Source: Pseudomonadota bacterium (GTDB lineage Bacteria; Bdellovibrionota; JAFGOL01). From it: a DNA stretch of 5,553 bases. Below, piece after piece: positions 1 through 5,553 of the stretch. The notes beneath the pieces were generated by a model, which searched no databases, was not told the DNA's origin, and saw only the letters and a program-made list of their open reading frames with translations. Each line of letters opens with the position of its first letter. Positions within the stretch are counted from its first letter, which is position 1. The position numbers and the translations under genes were made by a program. Location: contig JAPLFT010000116.1 of the NCBI GenBank assembly GCA_026390535.1, positions 1 through 5,553 of the forward strand, in the 5' to 3' direction.

Positions 1-324
1 TCTGTTCAATTTTCCCAGTATTATGCCAGGTTCAACATCGACATAGTTATTTTCCATCTTTACTATATGGTTCATATGGCGTGTAAAGTTTATGATGATC
101 CCTTTTCCAAGACTTTGCCCGGCTGTGGCTGTACCGGCACCTTTTGGATGTATCGTTATCTTATCTTTTGATTTAAGGTTTGAGTTTATAACAGAGCGTA
201 ATATCTCATAAACTTCCTGTGCATTATTTGGGAATACAACACCGGTGGGGAGTATTTCATAAAGAGAAGTATCTGTTGATTGAAGCACCCGCTGTGTTTT
301 ATCCTTATATAGTTTCCATTTCAT
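1..324 (-). CDS. FAD-linked oxidoreductase (GlcD/D-lactate dehydrogenase/YdiJ-like), N-terminal part
   Basis: The 108 visible residues are the start of a PCMH-type FAD-binding domain (FAD_binding_4). Seen: a P-x-x-V-x-F-P segment at residues 26-32 followed by an EV helix, then the glycine-rich flavin-binding loop KGAGTATAGQSLG (61-73), GIIINFTRHMN (75-85) and VEPGIILGKLN (97-107). In this family the loop binds the FAD pyrophosphate, and members oxidise 2-hydroxy acids such as lactate or glycolate. The DTSLYEILPTGVVFP stretch (18-32) resembles the large FAD plus Fe-S fused forms (YdiJ type) more than short GlcD, but the substrate domain and any Fe-S domain lie beyond the left edge, so substrate and total length are unknown. 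The ATG at 324-322 follows a weak GGAAA ribosome binding site. The gene starts 23 bases after the upstream membrane-protein stop and is probably the same transcript. The reading frame is open to the window edge, so it is cut by the window, not broken. Confidence 0.88.
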   Translation of the reverse strand, partial: MKWKLYKDKTQRVLQSTDTSLYEILPTGVVFPNNAQEVYEILRSVINSNLKSKDKITIHPKGAGTATAGQSLGKGIIINFTRHMNHIVKMENNYVDVEPGIILGKLNR

Positions 325-347
325 ATTTATGTTTCCGTTTAATTTTT

Positions 348-869
348 TCAGCTCAGATAAAAATGAGCCACTACAACTGTAACTAAAAAAAGTGACACCT
401 CAAACATTAAATATTTTGCAAAACTGGACTTGCGTTTGAGTGTGGTTATTTCTCCGGTATATCCGGCCAGCTTTGTGACAGCGTCTAATATGGAGTATCT
501 CTCGTGTCTTATGAACAGGTAGAATAATATAACAAGGCTTATGAGTATGTAGAGATTCCCTCTTATGGCCACAGGCATAAATCCATGTATCAGTAAACTT
601 ATCGGCATGCTGAGTCCGGCAATAGGTATCCCCAGAAGCACTAGAAACATGCAGTTCAGGATGGCCTTATGCATGTTATCCTTTTTATGGGTGATTATTA
701 TAGTGAGCATAACAAAAAAATAGGAAGCCCAAAGCAGATACACAATAGGTGAAATGTTGGTGTTTATCCTTTTATAAGCAATAACAGTCGCCGCTGTTGT
801 TACAAGAAGATTCATGAATATTACAATTATAATCGCTGCTCTCAGCCAATAATTGTTCCATGTGTTCAT
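348..869 (-). CDS. Hypothetical five-helix membrane protein
   Basis: I do not recognise this 173-residue protein. It is very hydrophobic, with likely membrane helices near residues 10-31, 42-60, 69-94 (with a G-x-P break around 80-84), 104-120 and 151-171. Short basic stretches lie between them (HKKD at 61-64, RHER at 121-124). The longest soluble stretch, about 121-150, ends in a basic KRK patch. No catalytic or metal-binding motif stands out; cysteine occurs once (residue 73). The ATG at 869-867 overlaps the TGA of the pseudouridine synthase as ATGA, and a GGAGAGG ribosome binding site sits about 11 bases upstream inside the rluB end, so translation is probably coupled to rluB. It lies directly before the FAD-linked oxidoreductase gene. 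A membrane partner for that enzyme is possible but is only a guess from position. The uninterrupted frame and tight overlap support a real gene. Confidence 0.78.
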   Translation of the reverse strand: MNTWNNYWLRAAIIIVIFMNLLVTTAATVIAYKRINTNISPIVYLLWASYFFVMLTIIITHKKDNMHKAILNCMFLVLLGIPIAGLSMPISLLIHGFMPVAIRGNLYILISLVILFYLFIRHERYSILDAVTKLAGYTGEITTLKRKSSFAKYLMFEVSLFLVTVVVAHFYLS

Positions 870-1705
870 CTTGATTCAGGCCTCTCCAGTCCGACCATTT
901 TGTAGAGATCATAAATCTCTTCCGAGGTCAGGGGTCTGAAACTCCCCTTTGGCGGTATTCTGTTATACACAACACCGTAGGCTATCCTTTTTAATCTTGA
1001 GACTTCTGCGTCGAGAGCAAGGACTATTTTTCTTATTTCCCTGTTCTTGCCTTCACCAATTTCTATCTGAAACCACGTTGCAGAGCCTGAGTATCTTATA
1101 TCATCGATCACTATATCTTTTAGCTTTACACCCTCTACAAAAATCCCGTTCGTGCCGACTTTTTCTAATTTTTCCCTTGGTATTATTCCTTTGGTCCTTA
1201 CAAGATAGCGTCTTCTTACACCGTATTTTGGATGTGTAAGTCTGTGTACCAATTCGCCATCGTCCGTAAAGAGCAGGATCCCTTCTGTGTTATAATCCAG
1301 TCGTCCAACAGGGATAAGCCTCTTCATGTCCCTTGGGAAAAGATCCATTACTATTGGCCTTTCAAAAGGGTCCGAAAGAGATGTTATATATCCGCTTGGT
1401 TTATTCAGGACATAGTAAACATGTTTTTTATTGTAAGGAACTCTTATAACTTTGTGGTCTACTTTTATTTCGTCACTGAATGGGTCCGCCTTAACGCCAA
1501 GTTTAATTACACGTTTACCGTTCAGGATCACTCGTCCTTCCAGTATCATCTGTTCGGCTGCTCGTCTTGAACATAGACCGGTAGATGCAATTATCTTTTG
1601 GAGCCTGTCCTGGGTGGCCAGCACTTCGTCTTTTTGGCCGCGACCTATACCGTTACTTTTATTGGCCTTCTGTAGTTTTGTAAATTTCCTGTCTCTGTGT
1701 GGCAT
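866..1705 (-). CDS. rluB: 23S rRNA pseudouridine synthase, RluB/RsuA family
   Basis: Numbered from the ATG at 1705 (279 residues): a basic, probably disordered N-terminus (1-30), an S4 RNA-binding domain (about 33-80, RLQKIIASTGLCSRRAAEQM then I-L-x-G-R-V), then the RsuA/RluB catalytic domain. The LNKPSGYITS segment (100-109) precedes motif GRLDYNTEGILL (134-145), whose Asp137 is the family's catalytic residue. GEGKNREIRK (217-226) is the RluB/E/F-type signature, unlike the RsuA form. In E. coli RluB converts U2605 of 23S rRNA to pseudouridine; the exact site here is inferred from family. The frame stays open upstream to a TTG at 1765. I prefer ATG 1705 because it keeps the whole S4 domain and has AGGAAG 12 bases upstream; a GTG at 1624, right before the S4 domain, is a shorter alternative. 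With ATG 1705 the gene overlaps the end of scpB by 47 bases. Association of rluB with scpAB is common in bacteria. Confidence 0.95.
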   Translation of the reverse strand: MPHRDRKFTKLQKANKSNGIGRGQKDEVLATQDRLQKIIASTGLCSRRAAEQMILEGRVILNGKRVIKLGVKADPFSDEIKVDHKVIRVPYNKKHVYYVLNKPSGYITSLSDPFERPIVMDLFPRDMKRLIPVGRLDYNTEGILLFTDDGELVHRLTHPKYGVRRRYLVRTKGIIPREKLEKVGTNGIFVEGVKLKDIVIDDIRYSGSATWFQIEIGEGKNREIRKIVLALDAEVSRLKRIAYGVVYNRIPPKGSFRPLTSEEIYDLYKMVGLERPESR

Positions 1706-2456
1706 ATTTTCTGCACGCTTCCTCGAATATAATGTCGACCTTTTCCTGGACCAGATCGATATCAACTCTCAATTCTTTTCCTATCTCCGTCATCTTATCA
1801 AGTGTCTCGTCTATTTCCGCTGTATTTACATCCTCTGTTATCTCTATGTCGGTTTTTTCTTCTACTATCAATCTCAACGACTGATTCAATTCTTGTTTGT
1901 AATCTCCGGTGTCGCCAAAACCCTTGGATGCAAGTTCCTGTATCTCATTTATGGAGGGAAGTTCATTTAAATCATTTAGCCCGAATATTTCCAAGAACTC
2001 CGGAGTGGTCGTATAGAGCAGGGGTTTACCCGGAAGTTCGGAACGCCCTGATATCCTTATAAGATTTCTTTCAAGCAGTGTTTTAAAAAGATGTGTTGAA
2101 TCTACTCCGCGTATCTTGTCAATCTCTGCCTTATTTATGGGTTGCTTATAGGCGATTATAGCGAGTGTCTCTAATGCTGACGTGGATATGCGTATCGGTT
2201 TTATGTTCTCCATATTTTTGATCCATGCCTGATTATCTTCTTTGGTTCTAAGCTGCCAACCACTTGCGGCCATCTCCAGTTTTATCCCATTGTTCTGTTC
2301 GCTGTCATATACTGTTTTCATCTCTTCAAGTGTTGATGTTATGATGTCTTTTTCAACTTCCTTATCAAAGACCTCATAGAGTTTATCAACTGTCACAGGT
2401 TTTTCAGCGACGAATAGTATGGATTCAATAATACTCTTTATTCTATTGGTTTCCAT
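1659..2456 (-). CDS. scpB: Segregation and condensation protein B (ScpB)
   Basis: ScpB is the KITE subunit that dimerises and binds the middle of ScpA in the SMC-ScpAB condensin, acting on the nucleoid. Seen in 265 residues: first winged helix about 1-85 (IIESILFVAEKPVTVDKL near the start), then the highly conserved second winged helix with SALETLAIIAYKQP (93-106), EIDKIRGVDS (111-120), LLERNLI (127-133), GRSELPGKPLLY (137-148) and FLEIFGL (154-160), ending in LNELPS. After residue 170 there is an acidic, probably flexible tail of about 95 residues ending in a helix-like, more basic segment; it is longer than in compact ScpB proteins of roughly 190-200 residues, and its last codons overlap the rluB start. 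The ATG at 2456 lies 11 bases after the scpA stop; the GAGG of the ribosome binding site runs into that stop codon, 14 bases from the ATG, which is long spacing and suggests coupling to scpA translation. Confidence 0.96.
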   Translation of the reverse strand: METNRIKSIIESILFVAEKPVTVDKLYEVFDKEVEKDIITSTLEEMKTVYDSEQNNGIKLEMAASGWQLRTKEDNQAWIKNMENIKPIRISTSALETLAIIAYKQPINKAEIDKIRGVDSTHLFKTLLERNLIRISGRSELPGKPLLYTTTPEFLEIFGLNDLNELPSINEIQELASKGFGDTGDYKQELNQSLRLIVEEKTDIEITEDVNTAEIDETLDKMTEIGKELRVDIDLVQEKVDIIFEEACRKYATQRQEIYKTTEGQ

Positions 2457-2467
2457 GATTTAAAAGT

Positions 2468-3256
2468 TTACCTCGCTTCTTTAAATAAGTCATCTCTGCT
2501 TATAAGGTTCGTATCTATGAAAGAAAGTGGTCTTACGGTGGTGATAAGTATATCACCGACGTTATTATTCTGTATTATCTTAAGGTAACCCAGCTTTGCG
2601 AGTTCAAGCATACAGAGGAAAGTTATGACAACCTCGTTCCTTGTTATAGGAGCAAGCAATAACTCATCAAGAGTGATATTAAGGAATCCCTCCGGATATC
2701 TATCTATCAGTTCGATGATCTTATCCTGCAAGCTTTTTCCCGGCATATCAACGTCGTGAATAGAGAATTGATCCTGGTACCTGTTTATGATGCTCTGATA
2801 TGCGGTTATAAGCTGGAATATCTCCATGTTCTTTAGAGGTCTATCCTCTTTTGAAACTATCTGTCTTGAGTGCTTGAATGTGTCTCTTCCGAGAATTTCT
2901 CTCTGTCCAAGGGTCTTTCCGGCATCCTGATATTTTTGATACTCAAGCAGCAGTCTTACAAGTTCTTCTCTTGGATCCTCTTTAAATATATCGCTGTTAT
3001 CTTCATCCTCATCCTTGTAAACAGGAAGGAGCATCCTCGATTTTATGTATATCAACGTTGCTGCCATTACAAGAAATTCGCCGGCTATATCAAGGTTCAT
3101 CTCCCTCATAACTGCTATGGCCTGAATGTATTCTTTGGTTATATCAGCGATGGGAATATCGTAGATATTAACTTCATTTTTCCTGATCAGGTGAAGCAAG
3201 AGCTCCAGAGGGCCTTCGAACGCCTCAAGTTTTACTGATAGTTTTAAGTCTTCCAC
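2468..3256 (-). CDS. scpA: Segregation and condensation protein A (ScpA, kleisin)
   Basis: ScpA is the kleisin that bridges the SMC heads and carries the ScpB dimer, needed for chromosome compaction and segregation. Seen in 262 residues: N-terminal SMC-neck binding domain with KLEAFEGPLELLLHLIRKNE (9-28), IYDIPIADIT (31-40) and the D-I-A-G-E-F-L-V-M-A-A-T-L motif (56-68) followed by IKSRMLLP (71-78); an acidic linker (81-96, DEDED) and central helical region; and a C-terminal winged helix with TFLCMLELAKLGYLKIIQ (212-229) and VGDI (233-236). Length is normal for the family. The start is GTG at 3256-3254, overlapping the TAG of the protease gene by one base (TAGTG), with GGGG eight bases upstream. 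No later start keeps the conserved N-terminus. Translation is probably coupled to the protease. Confidence 0.96.
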   Translation of the reverse strand: MEDLKLSVKLEAFEGPLELLLHLIRKNEVNIYDIPIADITKEYIQAIAVMREMNLDIAGEFLVMAATLIYIKSRMLLPVYKDEDEDNSDIFKEDPREELVRLLLEYQKYQDAGKTLGQREILGRDTFKHSRQIVSKEDRPLKNMEIFQLITAYQSIINRYQDQFSIHDVDMPGKSLQDKIIELIDRYPEGFLNITLDELLLAPITRNEVVITFLCMLELAKLGYLKIIQNNNVGDILITTVRPLSFIDTNLISRDDLFKEAR

Positions 3257-3921
3257 TACATAAACCCCGTAAGTATATTATAACTTAAAGTTATAGATAA
3301 TTTATATAAAAGTAGGGCAGGGGTCGCAATAATATAATTTAGGATGCCAACCTGCCACAGGAGCAGTATCAGGATAAAGCTATACGGGGCAAACATATCA
3401 AGGTAGGCCGCCTTTCTATAAGGAAGGAACATGGTCAGTATCCTTGACCCGTCAAGGGGCGGAAGCGGTATCAGATTAAAGAAAGCCAGAAAGAAGTTTA
3501 TGAGTATACCTGCCTGAAGCATATCAGATACAGGACTAAAAAAGTTCTCGGATTTATTGAAAAAGAGCGTAAAGGACACAAGTAATATAGCGAACAAAAA
3601 CCCCAATATTATATTTGAAAAGGGGCCGGCGACGGCAACAGCAGCCATTCCTTTTTCAGGATTCTTGAAATTTCTCGAATCGATGGGGACCGGCTTGGCG
3701 GAACCAAAGTATATTCCACCTACTATCAAAGTTATCGTGGGAATTATAACTGTCCAAAGCCAATCGATATGAGCAAGGGGATTTAGTGTTAATCTGCCGT
3801 TATATTTTGCCGTAGGGTCACCCAGTTTGTTTGCCACCCACGCATGCGCATATTCATGAAAACAGAGGCTGAATAAAAATGGAAGTGCGAACAAGGCTAC
3901 TTTTTTTATTGTTTCTTCCAA
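3256..3921 (-). CDS. Site-2 protease family (M50) intramembrane metalloprotease
   Basis: A 221-residue integral membrane zinc protease. The zinc-binding HExxH motif is H22-E23-Y24-A25-H26 inside the first membrane helix, followed by GRLTLNPLAHID (42-53), typical of the short M50 subgroup (cd06158-like). AGPFSN (98-103) and the NLIPLPPLDGSR segment (149-160) supply the conserved polar loop and the third zinc ligand, Asp157. Further helices lie near 57-74, 92-120, 134-152 and 176-205. There is no PDZ or CBS domain, unlike RseP or SpoIVFB-type members, so the substrate cannot be inferred. All catalytic residues are present, so it should be active. The start is TTG at 3921-3919, chosen because a strong TAGGGGG ribosome binding site lies just before it and no ATG is available before HExxH. 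That site includes the stop codon of the preceding gene, nine bases away. Confidence 0.95.
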   Translation of the reverse strand: MEETIKKVALFALPFLFSLCFHEYAHAWVANKLGDPTAKYNGRLTLNPLAHIDWLWTVIIPTITLIVGGIYFGSAKPVPIDSRNFKNPEKGMAAVAVAGPFSNIILGFLFAILLVSFTLFFNKSENFFSPVSDMLQAGILINFFLAFFNLIPLPPLDGSRILTMFLPYRKAAYLDMFAPYSFILILLLWQVGILNYIIATPALLLYKLSITLSYNILTGFM

Positions 3922-3930
3922 TGCTGCCCC

Positions 3931-4623
3931 CTAAACGTTGTACTCTTCTAACAGCTTTAGCACATCTTTTCCATTTTTTTCTTTCTTAATTAATTTAATT
4001 TCCGTATCTATTTCTTTGGAACTAAGTTTTAGATGAACGCCGTTCTTTAGGGCCTTTCTCCACAGATTTTCAGTCATATGATCCCAGGATAATCCGTATC
4101 TTGAAATATAATAAAAAGCCTTGAATATAAATCGTGGCTCCTGTTCAAAAACATCCCTGTGCAGTATCCTTAAGCTCTTTATCTTTATATCATCCGCTGC
4201 TCCTACAGGGTCTATAACAGTTCCAAAATCATTTTTGGAAAGAGATATGGTCAGCGCGTCAATGGAAAAACCTCTCGACAAGGTTTCACTATATATATCT
4301 CCCACACCGCCTTTTTCGTCCTTTCTTGCCGGTGCTATTCTTAGGAAATCACCATCGTTGTATGGAGATGGAACAAAAGTATATCTTCCTTCTGAATAAA
4401 CTTTTTTGCTTTTTATTAATGCATAATTTTTTACGAAATAATCGACCATCTTTTGACAATCACCGGTCACGGTTATTTCAAGGTCCGAACAGTCCTCTTT
4501 TACAAGGATAGAACGTGGATATGCCCCTATGATGTATGCCTTGGCATTCATGCTGTCTGCGGCTTCTCCCAAGCTTCTCATGAGGCTCAAAAGTTCGCCC
4601 GGTAATGTGGCAAATAATTTCAT
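3931..4623 (-). CDS. Degenerate CCA-adding enzyme/poly(A) polymerase-like head-domain protein
   Basis: The 230 residues align by eye along the class II tRNA nucleotidyltransferase/poly(A) polymerase head and neck: YIIGAYPRSIL (30-40) for the usual VGGxVRDxLL, DLEITVTGD (47-55) for the DxD motif, RGFSIDALTISL (117-128) for RDFTxNA, IDPVGAADDIK (137-147) and SLRILHRDVFEQEPRFIFKAF (150-170, abridged here) for the LRxxHxxxFxxDPxRxxRA block. Key positions are changed: second motif Asp is Glu49, the VRD Asp is Ser38, RDF is RGF (Gly118), NA is DA, DPxR is EPR. The C-terminal neck lacks the nucleotide-selecting ER of the EDxxR-type motif and the protein ends there, with no body/tail domains (typical enzymes are 400 residues or more, the CBS-DHH fusions about 850-900). 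It is therefore probably not a working CCA-adding enzyme, though the frame is intact. First gene of the operon; no clear ribosome binding site before ATG 4623. Confidence 0.8.
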   Translation of the reverse strand: MKLFATLPGELLSLMRSLGEAADSMNAKAYIIGAYPRSILVKEDCSDLEITVTGDCQKMVDYFVKNYALIKSKKVYSEGRYTFVPSPYNDGDFLRIAPARKDEKGGVGDIYSETLSRGFSIDALTISLSKNDFGTVIDPVGAADDIKIKSLRILHRDVFEQEPRFIFKAFYYISRYGLSWDHMTENLWRKALKNGVHLKLSSKEIDTEIKLIKKEKNGKDVLKLLEEYNV

Positions 4624-4630
4624 ACCATGG

Positions 4631-4640
4631 GCTAATTAGC
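4631..4640. repeat. Perfect 10-base palindrome, possible operator
   Basis: GCTAATTAGC is self-complementary over all ten bases and lies 8-17 bases before the ATG at 4623 of the minus-strand operon. Allowing one bulged A at 4641, flanking TGG (4628-4630) and CCA (4642-4644) extend the symmetry. With no loop it is more like a protein-binding site than an RNA hairpin or terminator. A ten-base AT-rich palindrome can arise by chance, so a regulatory role is only suggested by its place, where binding could block transcription of or translation from the operon. Confidence 0.3.
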
Positions 4641-4679
4641 ACCAGTTGGGTAAGGTGTAAATACCAATACTTATGTAGC

Positions 4680-4714
4680 TTGACTTAGAACTGTAGCCAT
4701 GTTTTTCTTATCAG
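4680..4714 (+). promoter_or_regulatory. Weak candidate promoter for the GAPDH gene
   Basis: A good -35-like TTGACT (5 of 6) lies at 4680-4685, but the best -10-like hexamer downstream, TATCAG at 4709-4714, is 23 bases away instead of about 17, and nothing convincing occurs at the normal distance (TTTTTC at 4702-4707 region). A divergent promoter must exist in this 111-base region or the gene uses another sigma factor; this pair is the best visible guess and overlaps the candidate leftward promoter. Confidence 0.18.
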
Positions 4715-4718
4715 ACAA
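4690..4718 (-). promoter_or_regulatory. Candidate sigma-70 promoter for the leftward operon
   Basis: On the minus strand a TTGTCT -35-like hexamer (4718-4713) and a TACAGT -10-like hexamer (4695-4690) are separated by exactly 17 bases; each matches 4 of 6 consensus positions. It would give an untranslated leader of roughly 60 bases before ATG 4623, containing the palindrome at 4631-4640. Located in the only intergenic space available to drive the operon, but the match is modest. Confidence 0.3.
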
Positions 4719-4723
4719 ATTAC

Positions 4724-4728
4724 GGAGG
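4724..4728 (+). promoter_or_regulatory. Strong ribosome binding site of the GAPDH gene
   Basis: GGAGG, followed by TG, lies six bases before the ATG at 4735. It is the clearest Shine-Dalgarno sequence in the window and fixes the start of the GAPDH gene. It contrasts with the operon's first gene on the other strand, which shows none. Confidence 0.88.
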
Positions 4729-4734
4729 TGTTAT

Positions 4735-5553
4735 ATGTCTATAAAATTGGCTATAAATGGATTTGGAAGGATCGGAAGGATAACGACAAGATTTTTAATG
4801 GAGAGCAAAGATATAGAGATCGTTGCTATAAATGATCTTACAGATGCGCCAACTCTTGCGCACCTTTTAAAATATGATTCTGTTCATGGGACATATGACA
4901 AGGACGTAGTTGCTATGGACGGTGCTATCAAGATAGGCGGCAGAACAGTCAAAGTACTGGCTGAAAAGGATCCAAGCAAGCTTCCATGGAAACAATTGGG
5001 TGTGGATATTGTGATTGAGTCTACAGGTAAATTTAAGGACAAGGCTGCCGTTATGAACCATATAAACAGCGGTGCAAAAAAAGTTATCTATTCAGCTCCG
5101 TTAAAGGATGCAGATGTGACTGTGGTAATTGGCGTTAATCACGAAACATATGATCCCTCAAAACACCAGATAATCTCAAATGCAAGCTGTACAACGAATT
5201 GCCTCGCTCCTGTTACAAAGGTGCTTCATGACGCTTTAAAGATAAAAAGCGGGTTTATGACGACAATACACTCATATACGAACGATCAAAAGATACTGGA
5301 CTTTCCGCATTCGGACCTAAGACGTGCAAGGGCAGCAGCGTTATCTATGATACCAACAACGACCGGCGCCGCAAAAGCTCTTGGATTGGTAATTCCCGAA
5401 ATGAAAGGAAAGATGGACGGCTATTCGATGAGAGTGCCGACTCCTAACGTTTCTGTTATTGACCTTTGTGTTAATGTGGAAAAATCCACGACAAAAGAAG
5501 AAGTAAACGCGATAATGAAAAAGGCTTCAGAGACGTCAATGAAGGGTATAATT
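4735..5553 (+). CDS. gap: Type I glyceraldehyde-3-phosphate dehydrogenase, N-terminal 273 residues
   Basis: Catalyses phosphorylating oxidation of glyceraldehyde 3-phosphate to 1,3-bisphosphoglycerate in the cytoplasm, reversible in gluconeogenesis. Seen: Rossmann dinucleotide loop INGFGRIGR (7-15); AINDLTD (31-37), where Asp34 is the residue that favours NAD over NADP; STGKF (96-100); catalytic SNASCTTNC (148-156) with Cys152; HSYTNDQ (179-185) with the base His179; FPHSDLRRARAAA (190-202), whose Pro191 also fits NAD-type GapA rather than GapB; PTTTGAAKALG (207-217); and VPTPNVSV (234-241). About 60 residues of the usual 330-340 lie beyond the right edge, so the truncation is only the window. 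It is transcribed away from the scpAB operon with its own strong ribosome binding site. Phosphoglycerate kinase and triosephosphate isomerase often follow gap; that cannot be seen here. Despite being normally highly expressed, it uses ATA for 14 of 25 isoleucines. Confidence 0.98.
   Translation, partial: MSIKLAINGFGRIGRITTRFLMESKDIEIVAINDLTDAPTLAHLLKYDSVHGTYDKDVVAMDGAIKIGGRTVKVLAEKDPSKLPWKQLGVDIVIESTGKFKDKAAVMNHINSGAKKVIYSAPLKDADVTVVIGVNHETYDPSKHQIISNASCTTNCLAPVTKVLHDALKIKSGFMTTIHSYTNDQKILDFPHSDLRRARAAALSMIPTTTGAAKALGLVIPEMKGKMDGYSMRVPTPNVSVIDLCVNVEKSTTKEEVNAIMKKASETSMKGII

Noticed and set aside
949..1570. Two plus-strand open frames opposite the pseudouridine synthase
   Set aside because: Antisense to a clear RluB family gene; Cys/Phe/Leu-rich translations with no motif or start signal.
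1452..1970. Plus-strand open frame of 172 codons opposite scpB and rluB
   Set aside because: It lies wholly antisense to two conserved genes in their overlap zone, has low-complexity Ser/Leu/Phe-rich composition and no plausible ribosome binding site; it is a shadow frame.
2870..3238. Plus-strand open frame of 122 codons opposite scpA
   Set aside because: Antisense to the conserved ScpA domains, with no recognisable protein features.
3931..4623. Annotation as a functional CCA tRNA nucleotidyltransferase (cca)
   Set aside because: Altered catalytic and nucleotide-selecting residues and the missing C-terminal domains do not support the full enzyme name, so no gene symbol was given.
4624..4734. 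Possible riboswitch, small RNA or terminator in the divergent intergenic region
   Set aside because: The space is only 111 bases and must hold two promoters; I found no stem-loop with a T-run and no known riboswitch core.
4867..5061. Minus-strand open frame of 64 codons opposite GAPDH
   Set aside because: Antisense to the strongly conserved NAD-binding domain of GAPDH, no ribosome binding site.

Overview
The window is gene-dense bacterial chromosome with an AT-leaning composition and frequent ATA (Ile) and AGA/AGG (Arg) codons. I see no rRNA, tRNA, CRISPR array or mobile element. The gene set is housekeeping: condensin accessory subunits, a site-2 protease, an rRNA pseudouridine synthase and GAPDH. 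From memory, the order nucleotidyltransferase - M50 protease - scpA - scpB - rluB resembles clusters in Desulfobacterota-like bacteria, and the codon habit also fits lineages such as Omnitrophota or Elusimicrobiota. The sequence alone does not fix the taxon; a Gram-negative-type, possibly uncultivated bacterium is a reasonable guess.

Layout: seven genes run leftward on the minus strand from 4623 to the left edge, with gaps of 23 bases or less or short overlaps, so they look like one transcription unit. In order of transcription they are: a short, degenerate CCA/poly(A)-polymerase-like protein (4623-3931), an M50 site-2 protease (3921-3256), scpA (3256-2468), scpB (2456-1659), an RluB-type pseudouridine synthase (about 1705-866), an unrecognised five-helix membrane protein (869-348), and the N-terminal part of an FAD-linked oxidoreductase (324 to beyond base 1). 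Facing the other way from a 111-base divergent intergenic region (4624-4734) is the first 273 codons of a type I GAPDH (4735 to beyond 5553).

How the genes relate: ScpA and ScpB form the kleisin/KITE part of the SMC-ScpAB condensin that organises and segregates the chromosome. RluB modifies 23S rRNA. The protease cleaves within membranes. GAPDH is central glycolysis/gluconeogenesis and probably has its own promoter. The operon mixes unrelated functions, as such growth-linked clusters often do. The protease, scpA and membrane-protein genes have 1-4 base overlaps or stop codons touching the ribosome binding site, which suggests translational coupling. The protease and scpA use TTG and GTG starts.

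No clearly new system is present. The items most worth a second look are the nucleotidyltransferase homologue that has lost key catalytic residues yet keeps its place at the head of the operon, the unrecognised membrane protein coupled to rluB, and the palindrome just upstream of the operon.
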